In this document: positions 6,564 to 6,829 of the stretch, in pieces
How the letters are laid out: every line of letters starts with the position of its first letter
Numbering within the stretch: the first letter of the stretch is position 1
Source: an uncultured Clostridia bacterium
Lineage (GTDB): Bacteria; Bacillota; Clostridia; HGM11327
Reading direction: 5' to 3'
Assembly: GCA_905210525.1 (NCBI GenBank)
Contig: CAJLXE010000081.1
Span: forward strand, 1 to 6,829
DNA: 6,829 bases
The notes under the pieces: generated by a model
Database searches by the model: none
The model's input: only the letters and a program-made list of their open reading frames with translations
What the model was told of the DNA's origin: nothing
Made by a program: the position numbers and the translations under genes

Positions 6564-6565
6564 TG

Positions 6566-6620
6566 GGAACTTTAGAAAGATAGCTCTTAAACATAGGGGA
6601 GTTATAAGGTTTTTTTCTTG
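6566..6620. repeat. 55-bp direct repeat, copy 1
   Basis: This segment is identical over all 55 bases to 6775-6829, an offset of 209. It begins GGAACTTTAGAAAGATAGCT and ends in a T-rich tail (TTTTTTTCTTG). It starts three bases after the phosphatase stop codon. The base just before it differs between copies (G at 6565, C at 6774), so the left edge is real. Confidence 0.97.
6580..6616 (+). terminator. Terminator-like hairpin inside the 55-bp repeat, after the phosphatase
   Basis: ATAGCTC (6580-6586) can pair with GAGTTAT (6599-6605) with one G-T wobble, and a run of seven Ts follows at 6610-6616. The stem is short and separated from the Ts by four bases, so termination would be weak. The same structure is present in the second copy (6789-6825). 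Confidence 0.4.
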
Positions 6621-6623
6621 GAC

Positions 6624-6644
6624 GCTTTTGTAATAGGAACTTTA
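6624..6644. repeat. Near copy of the phosphatase gene end
   Basis: GCTTTTGTAAT-A-GGAACTTTA at 6624-6644 matches 6554-6574 in 20 of 21 positions (G at 6565, A at 6635). The first copy contains the last two codons and stop of the phosphatase gene, so the repeat unit appears to begin inside the coding sequence or to have been duplicated from it. Confidence 0.75.
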
Positions 6645-6658
6645 TAAAAGTTCCTATT
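6632..6658. repeat. Perfect 12-bp inverted repeat with 3-base loop
   Basis: AATAGGAACTTT (6632-6643) and AAAGTTCCTATT (6647-6658) pair perfectly around ATA. No T-run follows on either strand, so it is not a standard terminator. It may be a processing or stability hairpin at the end of the phosphatase transcript, or the tip of a miniature repeat element. Confidence 0.85.
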
Positions 6659-6696
6659 GTGTGCCCCAAACCCGAAAACTGAAACGCATTCGCGGT

Positions 6697-6737
6697 TACC
6701 AATCAGGCGCGCCGATGGTCGTCGCGTCAGATTGGTA
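6697..6737. repeat. 41-base GC-rich long hairpin
   Basis: TACCAATC (6697-6704) pairs with GATTGGTA (6730-6737). After one mismatch, GGCGCG (6706-6711) pairs with CGCGTC (6723-6728) including one wobble, and after another mismatch CGA (6713-6715) pairs with TCG (6719-6721), leaving a TGG loop. This gives about 17 pairs. The GC-rich core stands out from the AT-rich surroundings. Only a weak TTAATTTT follows, so it may be a poor terminator or part of a structured RNA or mobile repeat. Confidence 0.8.
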
Positions 6738-6774
6738 TTAATTTTGTGGTTCTATATAAGGAATTTGACAAGGC

Positions 6775-6829
6775 GGAACTTTAGAAAGATAGCTCTTAAA
6801 CATAGGGGAGTTATAAGGTTTTTTTCTTG
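6775..6829. repeat. 55-bp direct repeat, copy 2, reaching the window edge
   Basis: This is the exact second copy of 6566-6620. It ends on the final base of the window, so its right edge is not visible and the identity may continue. If the sequence carries on as it does after copy 1, the locus is a tandem array with a 209-bp period. Confidence 0.97.

Noticed and set aside
6765..6793. TTGACA at 6765-6770 as a promoter for a small RNA in the repeat
   Set aside because: The base block 17 bases on is GATAGC, a poor -10, and the terminator-like hairpin would overlap the transcription start.
6566..6829. CRISPR array reading of the 55-bp direct repeat
   Set aside because: The repeat is too long, the interval is 154 bases and itself structured, only two copies are seen and no cas gene is present. 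The reverse strand contains GTTTAAGAGCTA, like part of some type II repeats, but the rest does not match.

Overview
The window reads as chromosomal DNA of an AT-rich, low-GC Gram-positive anaerobe, most likely class Clostridia. The grounds are canonical sigma-A promoters (several with TATAAT), strong GGAGG/AGGAG ribosome binding sites, a lipoprotein solute-binding protein of the type common in gut Clostridia, a small Lsm-like protein typical of that class, and an HI0933/BaiN-type flavoprotein. The genus cannot be fixed by eye. All recognisable genes are on the + strand.

Region 1 (1-1753) is a loose run of small genes: a GNAT acetyltransferase of the YjaB type (113-559), a membrane-anchored Lsm-like protein (625-978), a doubtful 40-residue ORF (1017-1139), and a Nudix hydrolase with its own N-terminal domain (1136-1753). 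Only one good promoter is visible, before the acetyltransferase, and no terminator is seen between the genes, so they may share a transcript.

Region 2 (1754-4284) is a self-contained unit. A 466-base gap holds a weak terminator, a cluster of TATGC/GCATA half-sites, a long imperfect inverted repeat, and a near-consensus promoter whose -35 lies inside a perfect 9+9 inverted repeat. This precedes a 668-residue lipoprotein sugar-type solute-binding protein (2220-4226), closed by a very strong terminator. No permease or ATPase gene is in the window, so the binding protein is an orphan here.

Region 3 (4285-6563) holds an HI0933/BaiN/YhiN-family flavoprotein (4433-5662), driven by an extended -10 promoter with a perfect 19-bp palindrome just after the expected transcription start. 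A NagD-type HAD phosphatase (5724-6563) follows and is probably cotranscribed.

Region 4 (6564-6829) has no gene. It contains an exact 55-bp direct repeat 209 bp apart, whose second copy ends on the last base of the window, plus two strong hairpins. It looks like the start of a structured intergenic repeat, possibly a tandem array. Most of the window is ordinary housekeeping and accessory coding. The parts that merit a second look are the 3' repeat region and the two palindromic promoter regions.
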